From Micromonospora chaiyaphumensis (GTDB lineage Bacteria; Actinomycetota; Actinomycetes; Mycobacteriales; Micromonosporaceae): 64,000 nucleotides of DNA. Position 1 is the stretch's first letter, and each line of letters starts with the position of its first letter. The notes under the pieces are model-generated. The model saw nothing but the letters and a program-made list of their open reading frames with translations, had not been told where the DNA came from and searched no databases. The stretch lies in NCBI RefSeq assembly GCF_900091435.1, contig NZ_FMCS01000007.1:124001-188000 (forward strand). The letters run 5' to 3'. This document shows, piece after piece, positions 53,275 through 62,064 of the stretch. Position numbers and translations under genes: made by a program.

Positions 53275-55278
53275 ATGCCTAAGCGGGTAGTCACGGAGCC
53301 ACGAGACCGGGGGCCGGCGATCCTCGCGCCGGCCCGGTTCGGCGGCTATCCCGGCCCGGTCCGGGGGGCGGTCAAGGGCGACTCGCTGTGGCGGCTGCTG
53401 CGCACCACCGACGCGAAGCTCATCGGCCTGCTCTACCTGGGCACAGCCTTCGCGTGGTTCGTCATCGGCGGGTTCATGGCGATGCTCATGCGGGCGGAGC
53501 TGGGCCAGCCCGGGATGCAGTTCCTGTCCCCGGAGCAGTACAACCAGCTGTTCACCATGCACGGCACGATCATGCTGCTGCTGTTCGCGACGCCCATGGT
53601 GTTCGGGTTCGGCAACTACATCGTGCCGTTGCAGATCGGCGCGCCGGACGTGGCCTTTCCCCGGCTCAACGCCTTCGCGTACTGGCTCTACTTCTTCGGA
53701 GGCCTCATCGTCCTCGGCGGGTTCGTCACCCCGCAGGGCGCGGCGGACTTCGGCTGGACCGCGTACACGCCGTTGAGCGAGTCGCAGCACAGCCCCGGTG
53801 TCGGCGGGAACATGTGGGTGGTGGGCCTGGCCGTCTCCGGGCTGGGCACCATCCTCGGCGCGGTCAACCTGATCACCACGATCATCACCCTGCGCGCGCC
53901 CGGCATGACGCTGTTCCGGATGCCGATCTTCACCTGGAACCTGCTGCTCACCAGCGTCCTGGTGATCCTGGTCTTCCCGCTGCTGGCCGCCGCGCTGTTC
54001 GCGCTCGCCTCGGACCGGATCCTGCACTCGCACGTCTTCGACCCGACCACCGGCGGGCCGATGCTCTGGCAGCACCTGTTCTGGTTCTTCGGACATCCCG
54101 AGGTCTACATCGTGGCGCTGCCGTTCTTCGGGATCATCACCGAGATCATCCCCGTCTTCGCGCGGAAGCCGATCTTCGGCTACACCGGTCTGGTGCTCGC
54201 CACCATCGCGATCACCGTGCTGTCGATGACCGTCTGGGCGCACCACATGTTCGCCACCGGCCAGGTGCTGCTGCCGTTCTTCAGCATCCTCAGCTATCTC
54301 ATCGCGGTGCCGACCGGCGTGAAGTTCTTCAACTGGATCGGCACCATGTGGAAAGGGCAGATCACCTTCGAGACGCCGATGCTGTTCGCCATCGGCTTCC
54401 TGGTCACCTTCCTGTTCGGTGGCCTCACCGGGGTGCTGCTGGCCAGCCCGCCGGCCGACTTCCACCTGCACGACACCTACTTCGTGGTGGCCCACTTCCA
54501 CTACGTGCTCTTCGGCACCATCGTCTTCGCCGCGTTCGGCGGGCTCTACTTCTGGTTCCCCAAGATGACCGGGCGGCTGCTCGACGAGCGCCTGGGCAAG
54601 ATGCACTTCTGGACCATGTTCATCGGGTTCCACGCCACCTTCCTCGTGCAGCACTGGCTCGGCGCCGAGGGCATGCCCCGCCGGTACGCCGACTACCTGC
54701 CCAGCGACGGTTTCACCCCGTTGAACGTGATCTCCACCCTCGGCTCCTTCCTGCTCGGCGCGTCCACCCTGTTCGTCATCTACAACATCTGGAAGTCCTG
54801 GCGCTACGGCGCCATGGTGACCGTGGACGACCCCTGGGGCTTCGGCAACTCGCTCGAGTGGGCCACCACCTGCCCGCCGCCGCTGCGCAACTTCGACCGG
54901 ATGCCGCGGATCCGCTCCGAGCGGCCGGCCTTCGACGCCAAGTACGGCCCGCTCGTCTCCGACCTGGGCCGTGACCTGCCGCAGCGCACCACCAAGTCGC
55001 CGCAGCACTTCACCGAGGAGTTGCGCCACGTGCCGTACACACCGGAGTCGCCGGCCGCCGAGGGCGCGCACGGCGCGCGCGAGGCCGTCGAGTACCAGCC
55101 CGCGCCGCAGTCCGGCGCCCGGCCGGTCGACGTGCCCGAGCCGGAGGAGGTGCTGCGGCCCAGCTTCGAGGGGACCGACCAGCCGGAGGAGACCCAGCTG
55201 GGTCCGCAGCGGAACACGCGGTCGGACAACCCCCGCTGGGAACACCCCCGCGAGCACCGGGACAACCCGGAGAGTTGA
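53275..55278 (+). CDS. ctaD: cytochrome c oxidase subunit I (aa3 type), solitary copy
   Basis: A 667-residue haem-copper oxidase subunit I with about 12 transmembrane helices. Haem and CuB ligands are visible: FTMHGTIMLLL (low-spin haem His), FFGHPEVYIVALP (CuB His and the cross-linked Tyr), WAHHMFATG (two CuB His) and VAHFHYVLFG (haem ligands). The last 90 residues are a hydrophilic Pro/Glu-rich tail beyond the usual end. No ctaC, ctaE or qcr genes lie nearby, so this is probably a second, stress-induced copy that replaces the housekeeping subunit. The ATG follows a GAGAAG-type site and a SigB-type promoter. Confidence 0.93.
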   Translation: MPKRVVTEPRDRGPAILAPARFGGYPGPVRGAVKGDSLWRLLRTTDAKLIGLLYLGTAFAWFVIGGFMAMLMRAELGQPGMQFLSPEQYNQLFTMHGTIMLLLFATPMVFGFGNYIVPLQIGAPDVAFPRLNAFAYWLYFFGGLIVLGGFVTPQGAADFGWTAYTPLSESQHSPGVGGNMWVVGLAVSGLGTILGAVNLITTIITLRAPGMTLFRMPIFTWNLLLTSVLVILVFPLLAAALFALASDRILHSHVFDPTTGGPMLWQHLFWFFGHPEVYIVALPFFGIITEIIPVFARKPIFGYTGLVLATIAITVLSMTVWAHHMFATGQVLLPFFSILSYLIAVPTGVKFFNWIGTMWKGQITFETPMLFAIGFLVTFLFGGLTGVLLASPPADFHLHDTYFVVAHFHYVLFGTIVFAAFGGLYFWFPKMTGRLLDERLGKMHFWTMFIGFHATFLVQHWLGAEGMPRRYADYLPSDGFTPLNVISTLGSFLLGASTLFVIYNIWKSWRYGAMVTVDDPWGFGNSLEWATTCPPPLRNFDRMPRIRSERPAFDAKYGPLVSDLGRDLPQRTTKSPQHFTEELRHVPYTPESPAAEGAHGAREAVEYQPAPQSGARPVDVPEPEEVLRPSFEGTDQPEETQLGPQRNTRSDNPRWEHPREHRDNPES

Positions 55279-55289
55279 GGGGCAGCAGG

Positions 55290-55319
55290 AAGGGCCGGCG
55301 CCGTCGGGCGCCGGCCCTT
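55290..55319 (+). terminator. terminator after ctaD
   Basis: A perfect 13-bp stem (AAGGGCCGGCGCC and complement) with a 4-nt loop ends in TTTC. Confidence 0.8.
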
Positions 55320-55356
55320 TCGCTCGGGTACGCACCCCACCCGGCCCGCGCGCAAC

Positions 55357-55387
55357 GAAGGGCCCCTGGCAACGCCAGGGGCCCTTC
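55357..55387 (-). terminator. terminator of the sigma factor gene
   Basis: A perfect 14-bp stem (GAAGGGCCCCTGGC and complement) with a 3-nt loop lies 11 bases beyond the sigma gene stop, between convergent genes. Confidence 0.75.
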
Positions 55388-55398
55388 CTCACCTTCGG

Positions 55399-56535
55399 TC
55401 AGTCGGCGGCGGGCGGCAGGCCGGCCGCGGCCAGCGAGCGGCGCACCGCGGGCTGCACCCGGGTCAGCCGCAGCGGCACCCCGGTGCGGGCGGCGGCGTC
55501 GCGGCCGGCCATCAGCGCGGCGATCCCGCCCGCGTCGAAGCCGCCCGCGCCCACCAGGTCGACGACCACCTCGCGGGGCTGCCCGGTGACCGCCTCCAGC
55601 ATGGCCTTGCGGAGCTGGTCCGCGCCGTCGCGGTCGACCTCTCCCCCGACCTCGACGACCACCCGGTCACCGTTCTGCTTCACGGAGATCCGCGCCCGGG
55701 CCGGCTCGGACTCGGCCGCGCCGTTCTGCCACGGTGGCGGCGCGTCGGCGAGCATCGCCTGGCGCAGCCAGGTCAGCGCCCGGGAGAGCAGCCGCGACAC
55801 GTGCATCTGCGAGATGCCGAACCGCGCCGCGATCTCCGCCTGGGTCTGGTTGCCGTAGAAGCGCATGGCGAGGATCCGCCGCTCGCGCCAGGGCAGCCGG
55901 TGCAGCAGGCCGCTCACCGTGACCCGGTCGTCGACGGACTCCAGGGCGTTGTCCGACTCACCCACCAGGTCGCCGAACTCGGCGGAACTCTCCCCACCGA
56001 CCGGCGCGTTGAGCGAGGCCGGGCTGTAGCCGGCGGCCGACTCCAGCGCGGCGAGGATCTCCTCCTCCGGCGTCTCCAGCCGCTCGGCCAGCTCGGCCAC
56101 CGTGGGCGCCCGGGACAGCTCGCTGGTCAGCGCCGCCGTCGCCTGCCCCACCTCCAGGATCAGGTCACGCAGCCGGCGCGGCACGTGCACCCCCCAGGTG
56201 CGGTCCCGGAAGTGCCGTTTGATCTCGCCGACGATGGTGATCGCCGCGTACGCGGTGAACGAGCCCCGCTCCGGGTCGTACCGGTCGACGGCGTTCACCA
56301 GGCCGAGGCGCGCCACCTGCTCCAGATCCTCGAGCGGTTCCCCGCGACCGCGGTAGCGGCGGGCCAGCCGCCCGGCGAAGGGCAGCGCGAAGCGGACCAG
56401 ATCGTCCCGTGCCTCCTGCCGCCGCTCGGGTGGCAGGCCGGCGATGCGTGCCGCGTACGCGAGCGCCGCCGCGTCGAGGTCCTCCAGGCCCCGTTCGGTG
56501 GGTGGTGGTGTGGGTGTGGTGGTCTGTCCGAACAT
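55399..56535 (-). CDS. SigB/SigF-family sigma factor with C-terminal STAS domain
   Basis: A 378-residue protein. Residues about 30-265 are a SigB/SigF/SigG-type sigma factor: region 2 (PLEDLEQVARLGLVNAVDRY, FTAYAAITIVGEIKRHFRD), region 3 and region 4 (LPWRERRILAMRFYGNQTQA, FGISQMHVSRLLSRALTWL). Residues about 280-378 form a STAS domain (RISVKQNGDRVVVEVGGEVD, VVVDLVGAGGFDAGGIAALM) in which the usual DSSG phospho-site is DAGG. Such sigma factors are usually 260-290 residues and are held by a separate anti-sigma kinase. Fusing a STAS domain could let the protein bind or titrate its own anti-sigma factor. The ATG has a GGGAGG site; a GTGCGTGG dyad sits in its leader near 56581-56603. Confidence 0.9.
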   Translation of the reverse strand: MFGQTTTPTPPPTERGLEDLDAAALAYAARIAGLPPERRQEARDDLVRFALPFAGRLARRYRGRGEPLEDLEQVARLGLVNAVDRYDPERGSFTAYAAITIVGEIKRHFRDRTWGVHVPRRLRDLILEVGQATAALTSELSRAPTVAELAERLETPEEEILAALESAAGYSPASLNAPVGGESSAEFGDLVGESDNALESVDDRVTVSGLLHRLPWRERRILAMRFYGNQTQAEIAARFGISQMHVSRLLSRALTWLRQAMLADAPPPWQNGAAESEPARARISVKQNGDRVVVEVGGEVDRDGADQLRKAMLEAVTGQPREVVVDLVGAGGFDAGGIAALMAGRDAAARTGVPLRLTRVQPAVRRSLAAAGLPPAAD

Positions 56536-56777
56536 CCGCGCCTCCCTCAGGAAGGTCCCCCGCCCGGATCGGAACCGGTCGTGCGCGTGGTCGGGCCACG
56601 CACCGGGCCGGAAGTTGGGTTACGTGACGGAACGCCGGAAGCGGCGGCCGCCCGCCGCACGGCGTCGTGGGCCGTTCCGCGGCGAGCGGTGTTCCCGCTC
56701 CGTAGGTACTCAATCACGGACCGCAGGATCGCGAGGATGTTTCGCCAGGTTGGTCGGCGACCCGCCGACCACCGGCC

Positions 56778-58220
56778 TCAGGAGACCAGCAACCCCTGGT
56801 GGGCGCCCGCGTCGCGCAACGCGGCGAGGGCCTCGGCCATCCGCAGGGGCGGCGGCACGGGCAGGTCGTACGGCTGGTTGCGCAACACCTCCGTGGCACG
56901 CCGGGTCGGGACGGTGGTGACCGGGTAGCCGCGCGCCGAGCCCCGGTCCAGGGCGCGCCGGCGGCGCCCGAACCCGGCCACCGCGAGCCACTGGGGCAAC
57001 CCCGCGAGGGCGGGCGAGCGGACCCCGGGCGGCTCCGGGAGCACGTCCACCGAGCTGAACGGCTCGCTGCCGGCGAGCCACCACTCGGCCCCCTGCACCC
57101 GGCGGCGGGTCGCGTTCTCGCACCAGTAGGGCACCAGGCCCGCCCGCAGCACCTGCCACGGGTCGAGCAGCCGGCCGCACTCGACCACCAGCCGGTCGCC
57201 GGTCTTGCCGGCCCGCCGCAGCCAGCGCCGGTACAGGTCGGCGGTGGCCCCGCTCAGCGCATCCGGCTGCGGGACGACGACGCGGTGCAGCGGGTGCCCG
57301 TGCCGGCCGCCCCACTCCCGGGCGTCGTGTTCGAAACCGGACTCCACGCCGTTCTCGGCGAACGCCGCCGGGGAGGTGACGTCCGGCGGCGCCCAGCGCG
57401 CCCCGTCCCCACCGGCCGAGCGGAGCACCTGGCGCAGCGCGTGCGCGTCCGGGTGGAAGTCGACCGGGTCGAGCCCGCTGGCCGGGCAGCCGACCTGGAA
57501 GCTGTGCCCGCTCCCCTCGTCCCGCACCGGCCAGGTGCGCGCGTCGTGCAGCAGCAGCACCGGCGCCCCGGGCTCCAGCCCCTCCGCCAGGAACCGGGCG
57601 TACGCGCCGGGCAGCGCCCGCCAGCGCACGGCGAGCGAGACGGTGGCGGCCGCCGAGGCACCCCGGCTGGCCGGGCAGTGCACCTGCCGGACGTGCACGC
57701 GTGCGTTGCCGGCGAGCAGCCGGCCGGTGAGGGCGGCGCCGTGGTCGAGCGCGGCGTCCGGGCGGTCCACCGCGCCCCGGGCCCAGTGCGCGGCCACCTC
57801 GAAACCGGCGGGCAGCCAGGGCACCCCGAGCGCCACCGCCAGGTGCGCTGCCGCGCCGTGCGGCGAGCCGAGCACCGCGCCGGGCCAGCGGCGGGTGGGG
57901 TACTGGTCGACGAACCAGCCGGCGACCCTCTCGGCGTCCACGTCGGCGACCTGGCCGGGACTGAGCGCCGCCCGCCCGGCGGCCCGCGCCGCGGCGGCCC
58001 GGCGCACCGGCTCCGGGGCCCCGGTGAAGCGCGACAGCGGCCCCGGATGGCCGAGGTCGCCGCAGTCGTCGCCGCGCAGCGCCCGGGCCGTCACCGCGAC
58101 CAGGAGGCGGGCGGCGCTGCCCGCCGCCACCACCCGGTCGCCGGTCAGCCCGGCGCCGGCCGCCGCCGGCCCCACCGGCACCTTCCGCACCGGCCCCACC
58201 TTGCCTCGATCGCTCACCAC
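56778..58220 (-). CDS. unrecognised 480-residue protein
   Basis: I do not recognise a family. The protein begins with two GTG codons and has a GC-biased composition but consistent codon use. It has no signal peptide or membrane helix and is rich in Trp, His and Arg. Parts that look structured are the N-terminal helical third (RLLVAVTARALRGDDCGDLG), a beta-rich middle (VLLLHDARTWPVRDEGSGHS, SFQVGCPASGLDPVDFHPDA) and a C-terminal MAEALAALRDAGAHQGLLV. A weak SigB-like GTTTAG-N13-GGGAAG lies at 58230-58254. The start may be further in. Confidence 0.6.
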   Translation of the reverse strand: MVSDRGKVGPVRKVPVGPAAAGAGLTGDRVVAAGSAARLLVAVTARALRGDDCGDLGHPGPLSRFTGAPEPVRRAAAARAAGRAALSPGQVADVDAERVAGWFVDQYPTRRWPGAVLGSPHGAAAHLAVALGVPWLPAGFEVAAHWARGAVDRPDAALDHGAALTGRLLAGNARVHVRQVHCPASRGASAAATVSLAVRWRALPGAYARFLAEGLEPGAPVLLLHDARTWPVRDEGSGHSFQVGCPASGLDPVDFHPDAHALRQVLRSAGGDGARWAPPDVTSPAAFAENGVESGFEHDAREWGGRHGHPLHRVVVPQPDALSGATADLYRRWLRRAGKTGDRLVVECGRLLDPWQVLRAGLVPYWCENATRRRVQGAEWWLAGSEPFSSVDVLPEPPGVRSPALAGLPQWLAVAGFGRRRRALDRGSARGYPVTTVPTRRATEVLRNQPYDLPVPPPLRMAEALAALRDAGAHQGLLVS

Positions 58221-58402
58221 GCGGCCCGGCTTCCCGTCCCTCTGGGGTCTAAACGGGGCATCCCCCCACGGGTCGGACCAATCAGCGGGCGGGCACCGGC
58301 ACCGCGCGCGGCACGCACCGGCGCCGTTCCGCCGTGCCCGGCCGTCGCGGGCGGAACGGGGGCGAAAGCAGCGTGGCCCCCGCCAGCCGGGCGACCACGA
58401 CG

Positions 58403-58438
58403 GCCGGCACCGCCCTCGACTGAGGGCGGTGCCGGCCG
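58403..58438 (-). terminator. terminator after the ThDP enzyme gene
   Basis: A perfect 16-bp stem (GGCCGGCACCGCCCTC and complement) with a 4-nt loop lies 20 bases past the stop. Confidence 0.8.
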
Positions 58439-58457
58439 CACGGGTGGTTCCCGTCCG

Positions 58458-60218
58458 CTACACGAGGTCCTCCGCCTCCACGGCCGTCCCGGTCTCCAGC
58501 ACCCGCTCCCGCACCCGCCGGGCGGCGTCCCCGTCGGCGAACAGGCCACGCAGGTCGGCCAGGGCCGGCTCGGGCGGGTCCAGCGCCACCGCCGGGTCGA
58601 CCACGGCCTCGAGCACGCTGGGCCGGTCCGCCGCGAGCACCTCGTCCCAGGCCGGGCCTACCAGGTCGGGGCGGTCCACCCGCACCCCGTGCAGGCCGAG
58701 CAACCGGGCCCAGCCGGCGTACGGCACGTCGGGTCGCCGGGCGGCGAACGCGCCGGGCGGGCGGCCGTCGCCCATCCCGGACTGGTCGCGGTTGTTCAGC
58801 ACCAGGACCACGAGCCGCGGATCCCGCCACTCCTGCCAGTGGTGCGCCACGGTGATCAGCTCGGCGAGCCCGTTGAGCTGCATGGCGCCGTCGCCGAGCA
58901 GCGCGACCACCGGCTCGTCGGGGCGGGCCAGCTTGGCCGCGACCGCGTACGGCAGGGCACAGCCCATCGAGCCGAGCGTGCCGCAGAGCTGGGCGCGGAC
59001 GCCCGGGGGCAGTTCCAGGTGGCGGGCGTACCAGTAGATGACCGAGCCGACGTCCACCGCGACGGAGCCGCGGCGCGGCAGCCGGGCGGACAGCTCCTGG
59101 AGCACGAGCTGCGGGTTGACCGGCTCGGCCGGGGCGGCGGCCCGCTCGGCGGCGGCCGCCCGCCACCGGTCGACCGAAGTCTGCACCACGTCCCGCCACT
59201 GGGTGTTGGGCCGGTCGGGCACCCTTGCCAGCAGCGCGCGCAGCGTGTCGGCAGCATCGCCGACCAGCGGCACCTCCACGGGGTAGCGGCCGCCGATGCG
59301 CCGGCCGTCGATGTCGATCTGGATGGTGCGGACCTGGCCCGGCATCGGGAACCAGTCGGTCCACGGGTCGTTGGTGCCGACCAGCAGCAGGGTGTCGCAC
59401 CCCCCCATGAGCTGGGCGGCGGCGGTCGTGCCGACCTCGCCCAGCACGCCGGTGTGGAAGGGTAGCCGCTCGTCCAGGACGGGCTTGCCCAGCAGCGAGG
59501 TGGCCACGCCCGCGCCGAGCCGGTCGGCGAGGGCGACCACCTCGTCGGCCGCGCCGTGGGCGCCCTGGCCGACCAGGATCGCCACCCGCTGGCCGACGCG
59601 GAGCAGCGAGGCGGCAGCCTCCAGGTCGGCGTCGTGCGGCAGCACCCGGGCCAGCGGCTCGCCCGGCGTCGCCGACACCACGCCGGCGGTCTGTGGCTGC
59701 AGATCGGGAACGGCGGCGAGCTGCAACGCGTGCGGCAGCACCACGCAGGTCGGGCTGCGGGTGGCCGCCGCGGTGCGGAACGCCTGGTCCAGCAGGGCCG
59801 GCACCTGGTCGGGCGTGCGGCCGTAGCGGACGAACTGGTTGCAGACGTCGCCGAAGAGCCGGCTCAGCCCGATCTCCTCGTGCGCCCCGCCGAGCGGTCC
59901 CGTGACGTCCTCGCCCACGATCGCGACCACCGGCTTGCTGTCCAGCTTGGCGTCGTAGAGGCCGTTGAGCAGATGCACCGCGGCCGGCCCCTGGGTGGCC
60001 AGGCACACCCCGATCTCGCCGGTGAACTTGGCGTGCCCGGTCGCCATGAACGCGGCGGTCTCCTCGTGCCGGGCCGGGATGAAGTCGGGGTCCCCGCCCG
60101 CCGCGTCCAGCGCGCTGACCAGGGGGGCGATCGCCGCCCCCGGGTAGCCGAACGCCCGGGGCACCCGCCAGGCCCGCAGCCGTTCGACGACCAGGTCGGC
60201 CACCGTACGGTCAGCCAT
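58458..60218 (-). CDS. thiamine-diphosphate enzyme, pyruvate oxidase/acetolactate-synthase-like
   Basis: A 586-residue ThDP-dependent enzyme with the three-domain layout: N-terminal pyrimidine-binding domain with the catalytic glutamate in ARHEETAAFMATGHAKFTG, a central domain (about 190-330) and the C-terminal pyrophosphate-binding domain with the GDGAMQLNGLAELITVAHHW...NN metal motif. It resembles pyruvate oxidase (PoxB-like) more than ALS because the central domain keeps a cofactor-like GTNDPWTDWFP region, but FAD binding is not certain. The start overlaps the stop of the Rv2629-like gene by 8 bases, so they are coupled. Confidence 0.87.
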   Translation of the reverse strand: MADRTVADLVVERLRAWRVPRAFGYPGAAIAPLVSALDAAGGDPDFIPARHEETAAFMATGHAKFTGEIGVCLATQGPAAVHLLNGLYDAKLDSKPVVAIVGEDVTGPLGGAHEEIGLSRLFGDVCNQFVRYGRTPDQVPALLDQAFRTAAATRSPTCVVLPHALQLAAVPDLQPQTAGVVSATPGEPLARVLPHDADLEAAASLLRVGQRVAILVGQGAHGAADEVVALADRLGAGVATSLLGKPVLDERLPFHTGVLGEVGTTAAAQLMGGCDTLLLVGTNDPWTDWFPMPGQVRTIQIDIDGRRIGGRYPVEVPLVGDAADTLRALLARVPDRPNTQWRDVVQTSVDRWRAAAAERAAAPAEPVNPQLVLQELSARLPRRGSVAVDVGSVIYWYARHLELPPGVRAQLCGTLGSMGCALPYAVAAKLARPDEPVVALLGDGAMQLNGLAELITVAHHWQEWRDPRLVVLVLNNRDQSGMGDGRPPGAFAARRPDVPYAGWARLLGLHGVRVDRPDLVGPAWDEVLAADRPSVLEAVVDPAVALDPPEPALADLRGLFADGDAARRVRERVLETGTAVEAEDLV

Positions 60219-61338
60219 TGCCGCGCCCGGGTGTGCCGGCGTCGACGTAGCGCAGGACGGCGCCGACCCCGTCGGTGAGTTCCGGCGCCTCCTCCGGCGC
60301 GAGCACGGTGAGCTCGGCGTCGGTGCCGATGAGGGCGCGCAGCAGCGCGGCGTCGGCGCGTACCTTCTGCGGGTCGGCCACGGACATGTCCCGCAGCTGC
60401 CGCGGGTCGGTGGCGATCTCGGTCGGTTCCGGTCCGACCCACAGCTCGCCGTCGGCGGACGGGTCGTCGACGATCAGCATGGTGTCGACCTGGTTGCGTT
60501 GCAGGGCGGAGACCACCGCGTCCAGGCCGGCGCCGACGTCCTCCTGCACGCCGAAGCGGTCCAGCGCGGTGGCGATCCGCTGGTCGGCGACCTCGGCGAT
60601 GGTCTGCACGGTGATGTCGTCCATGAGGGTGTCGTCGGCGCCGATGGGGTCGCGGGCGCCGGCGTCGGTGCGCACGAGCACGTCCTGCCAGCGCTCCGGC
60701 AGCTGGGCCGCGATCATTCCGGTGGCCCGGATGTCCCCGGCCACCACCACCACGTCCGCGCCGACCCGGTCGGCCAGCTCGGCGGTGGCCGCGGCGGCGT
60801 CACCGGCGTTGTGGTGCCACGCCTCCATGGCGGCCCGCTGGTAGCGGGACTGCGACCAGCCGCCCGGCTGCACCCGCCGCAGCTGCCAGCTCTCCCGCCC
60901 CTTGATGGTGGCCCGGCGGGGCACCCCGCCGGCGCTGACCGCGACGGCGTCCGCGCCGGTGCGGTCGGCCAGCACCCGCACCCAGGCGATCTGCTCGCCG
61001 CGCTGGGCGACCAGCGGCATGGTGTGCGGCAGCACGGACCAGGTGGCCAGGTCCCGCAGTGGCGGCGCGGAGAGGTACTCGGTGAGCACCACCCTGCCCC
61101 GGTTGGCGAAGACCGCGATGCCGTAGTCGCCGGGCATCGGGTCGTGCCGGCGGACCACCTCCTCGACCGCCTCGACGGTCGCCTGGTCGGCGCCCTGCCC
61201 GATCAGGTCCCCCTTGAGCGCGCGCCAGCGCAGGTCGACCTGCGGGCGTGCGTCGTGGGTGTCCCGGGAGGCGTCCAGGTAGACCGAGCACCAGGGCCCG
61301 GGACGGTCGTAGAGCGGGCGCAGGAAGGACAGCTGCAT
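60211..61338 (-). CDS. Rv2629-like protein (Vms1/eRF1-related fold)
   Basis: A 375-residue protein of the actinobacterial Rv2629 family, related to the eRF1/Vms1 fold. Family segments are MQLSFLRPLYDRPGPWCSVYLD, YGIAVFANRGRVVLTEYL, HTMPLVAQRGEQIAWVRVLA and DVVVVAGDIRATGMIAAQL. Rv2629 belongs to the dormancy (DosR) regulon in M. tuberculosis; its biochemical function is unclear, and ribosome-associated roles have been suggested for the fold. GGAAAGGGG precedes the ATG. GTGACA-N13-GGGTAT (61369-61393) may be a weak SigB-like promoter. It leads the two-gene operon with the ThDP enzyme. Confidence 0.85.
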   Translation of the reverse strand: MQLSFLRPLYDRPGPWCSVYLDASRDTHDARPQVDLRWRALKGDLIGQGADQATVEAVEEVVRRHDPMPGDYGIAVFANRGRVVLTEYLSAPPLRDLATWSVLPHTMPLVAQRGEQIAWVRVLADRTGADAVAVSAGGVPRRATIKGRESWQLRRVQPGGWSQSRYQRAAMEAWHHNAGDAAAATAELADRVGADVVVVAGDIRATGMIAAQLPERWQDVLVRTDAGARDPIGADDTLMDDITVQTIAEVADQRIATALDRFGVQEDVGAGLDAVVSALQRNQVDTMLIVDDPSADGELWVGPEPTEIATDPRQLRDMSVADPQKVRADAALLRALIGTDAELTVLAPEEAPELTDGVGAVLRYVDAGTPGRGNG

Positions 61339-61487
61339 GCTCGACCCCTTTCCAGCTCGGCCGCACGCATACCCGCGCGGCCCGGGATGTCACCTTCGGG
61401 CGGGGTCCGTGACCGGCGTTCATTCACGTCGTTCAACCCGGGGGATCGATACCATGAGTGAACACAACGGGACTCTCGGTGGTGAAC

Positions 61488-62027
61488 ATGAACACGGAGC
61501 TGCACATCCGCCGCGCCGTCCACCCGACGGAACGGATCGTCACCGGCCGGCTGGTCCGTCTCCTGGAGGGCTACGCCCGCGAGGTGCGGGTGGGCCAGCC
61601 GGTGCTGGTCGGGGTGCTGACCGCGGCGGGCGTGGTGGGGCTGCTGCTGCGGGTGGTCCGGGCGCTGCTCAGCAGCGGCGGCGGGGGCGCGCGGCGCAGC
61701 TTCAAGGAGTTGAAGAAGGGACCGGAGTTCCTGGTCACCCCGGTCCGGGTGCGCGACGCCGCCGACCGGCTCGTGGAGGTCGAGCTGCACGGCCACCTGC
61801 CGCAGAGTGCCCTGCACCCCGGCGACCACGTGCAGCTGACCCTGCGTCCGCAGCGCGACCCCGAGCTGCCGCCCAAGATCGAGCGCATCGTCAACCTGAC
61901 CACCGGCCAGTTGCTGACGCCGCGCACCGCGACGGTCTGGTCGCACCTGGGGCCGGCGCTGCTGCTCCAGGCGGTGCTCGGCGTGCTGCTGGTGGCCGGC
62001 CTCGCCGCCTGCTCGGCGCTCGGCTGA
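61488..62027 (+). CDS. membrane protein of unknown function
   Basis: A 179-residue protein with two hydrophobic helices: about 35-55 (VLVGVLTAAGVVGLLLRVV) and at the C-terminus (LLLQAVLGVLLVAGLAACSAL). Between them is a soluble beta-rich domain of about 80 residues (FLVTPVRVRDAADRLVEVEL, HPGDHVQLTLRP). I do not recognise a family. A GTG 30 bases upstream is an alternative start, and neither ribosome site is strong. Confidence 0.65.
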   Translation: MNTELHIRRAVHPTERIVTGRLVRLLEGYAREVRVGQPVLVGVLTAAGVVGLLLRVVRALLSSGGGGARRSFKELKKGPEFLVTPVRVRDAADRLVEVELHGHLPQSALHPGDHVQLTLRPQRDPELPPKIERIVNLTTGQLLTPRTATVWSHLGPALLLQAVLGVLLVAGLAACSALG

Positions 62028-62064
62028 GGTTTCCGCGCGCCCCGGCCGGGGCACCGGCTCGCTC

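Noticed and set aside
52225..55392. 1055-codon minus-strand frame
   Set aside because: Antisense shadow of ctaD and the STAS-HATPase gene, both of which have clear family motifs.
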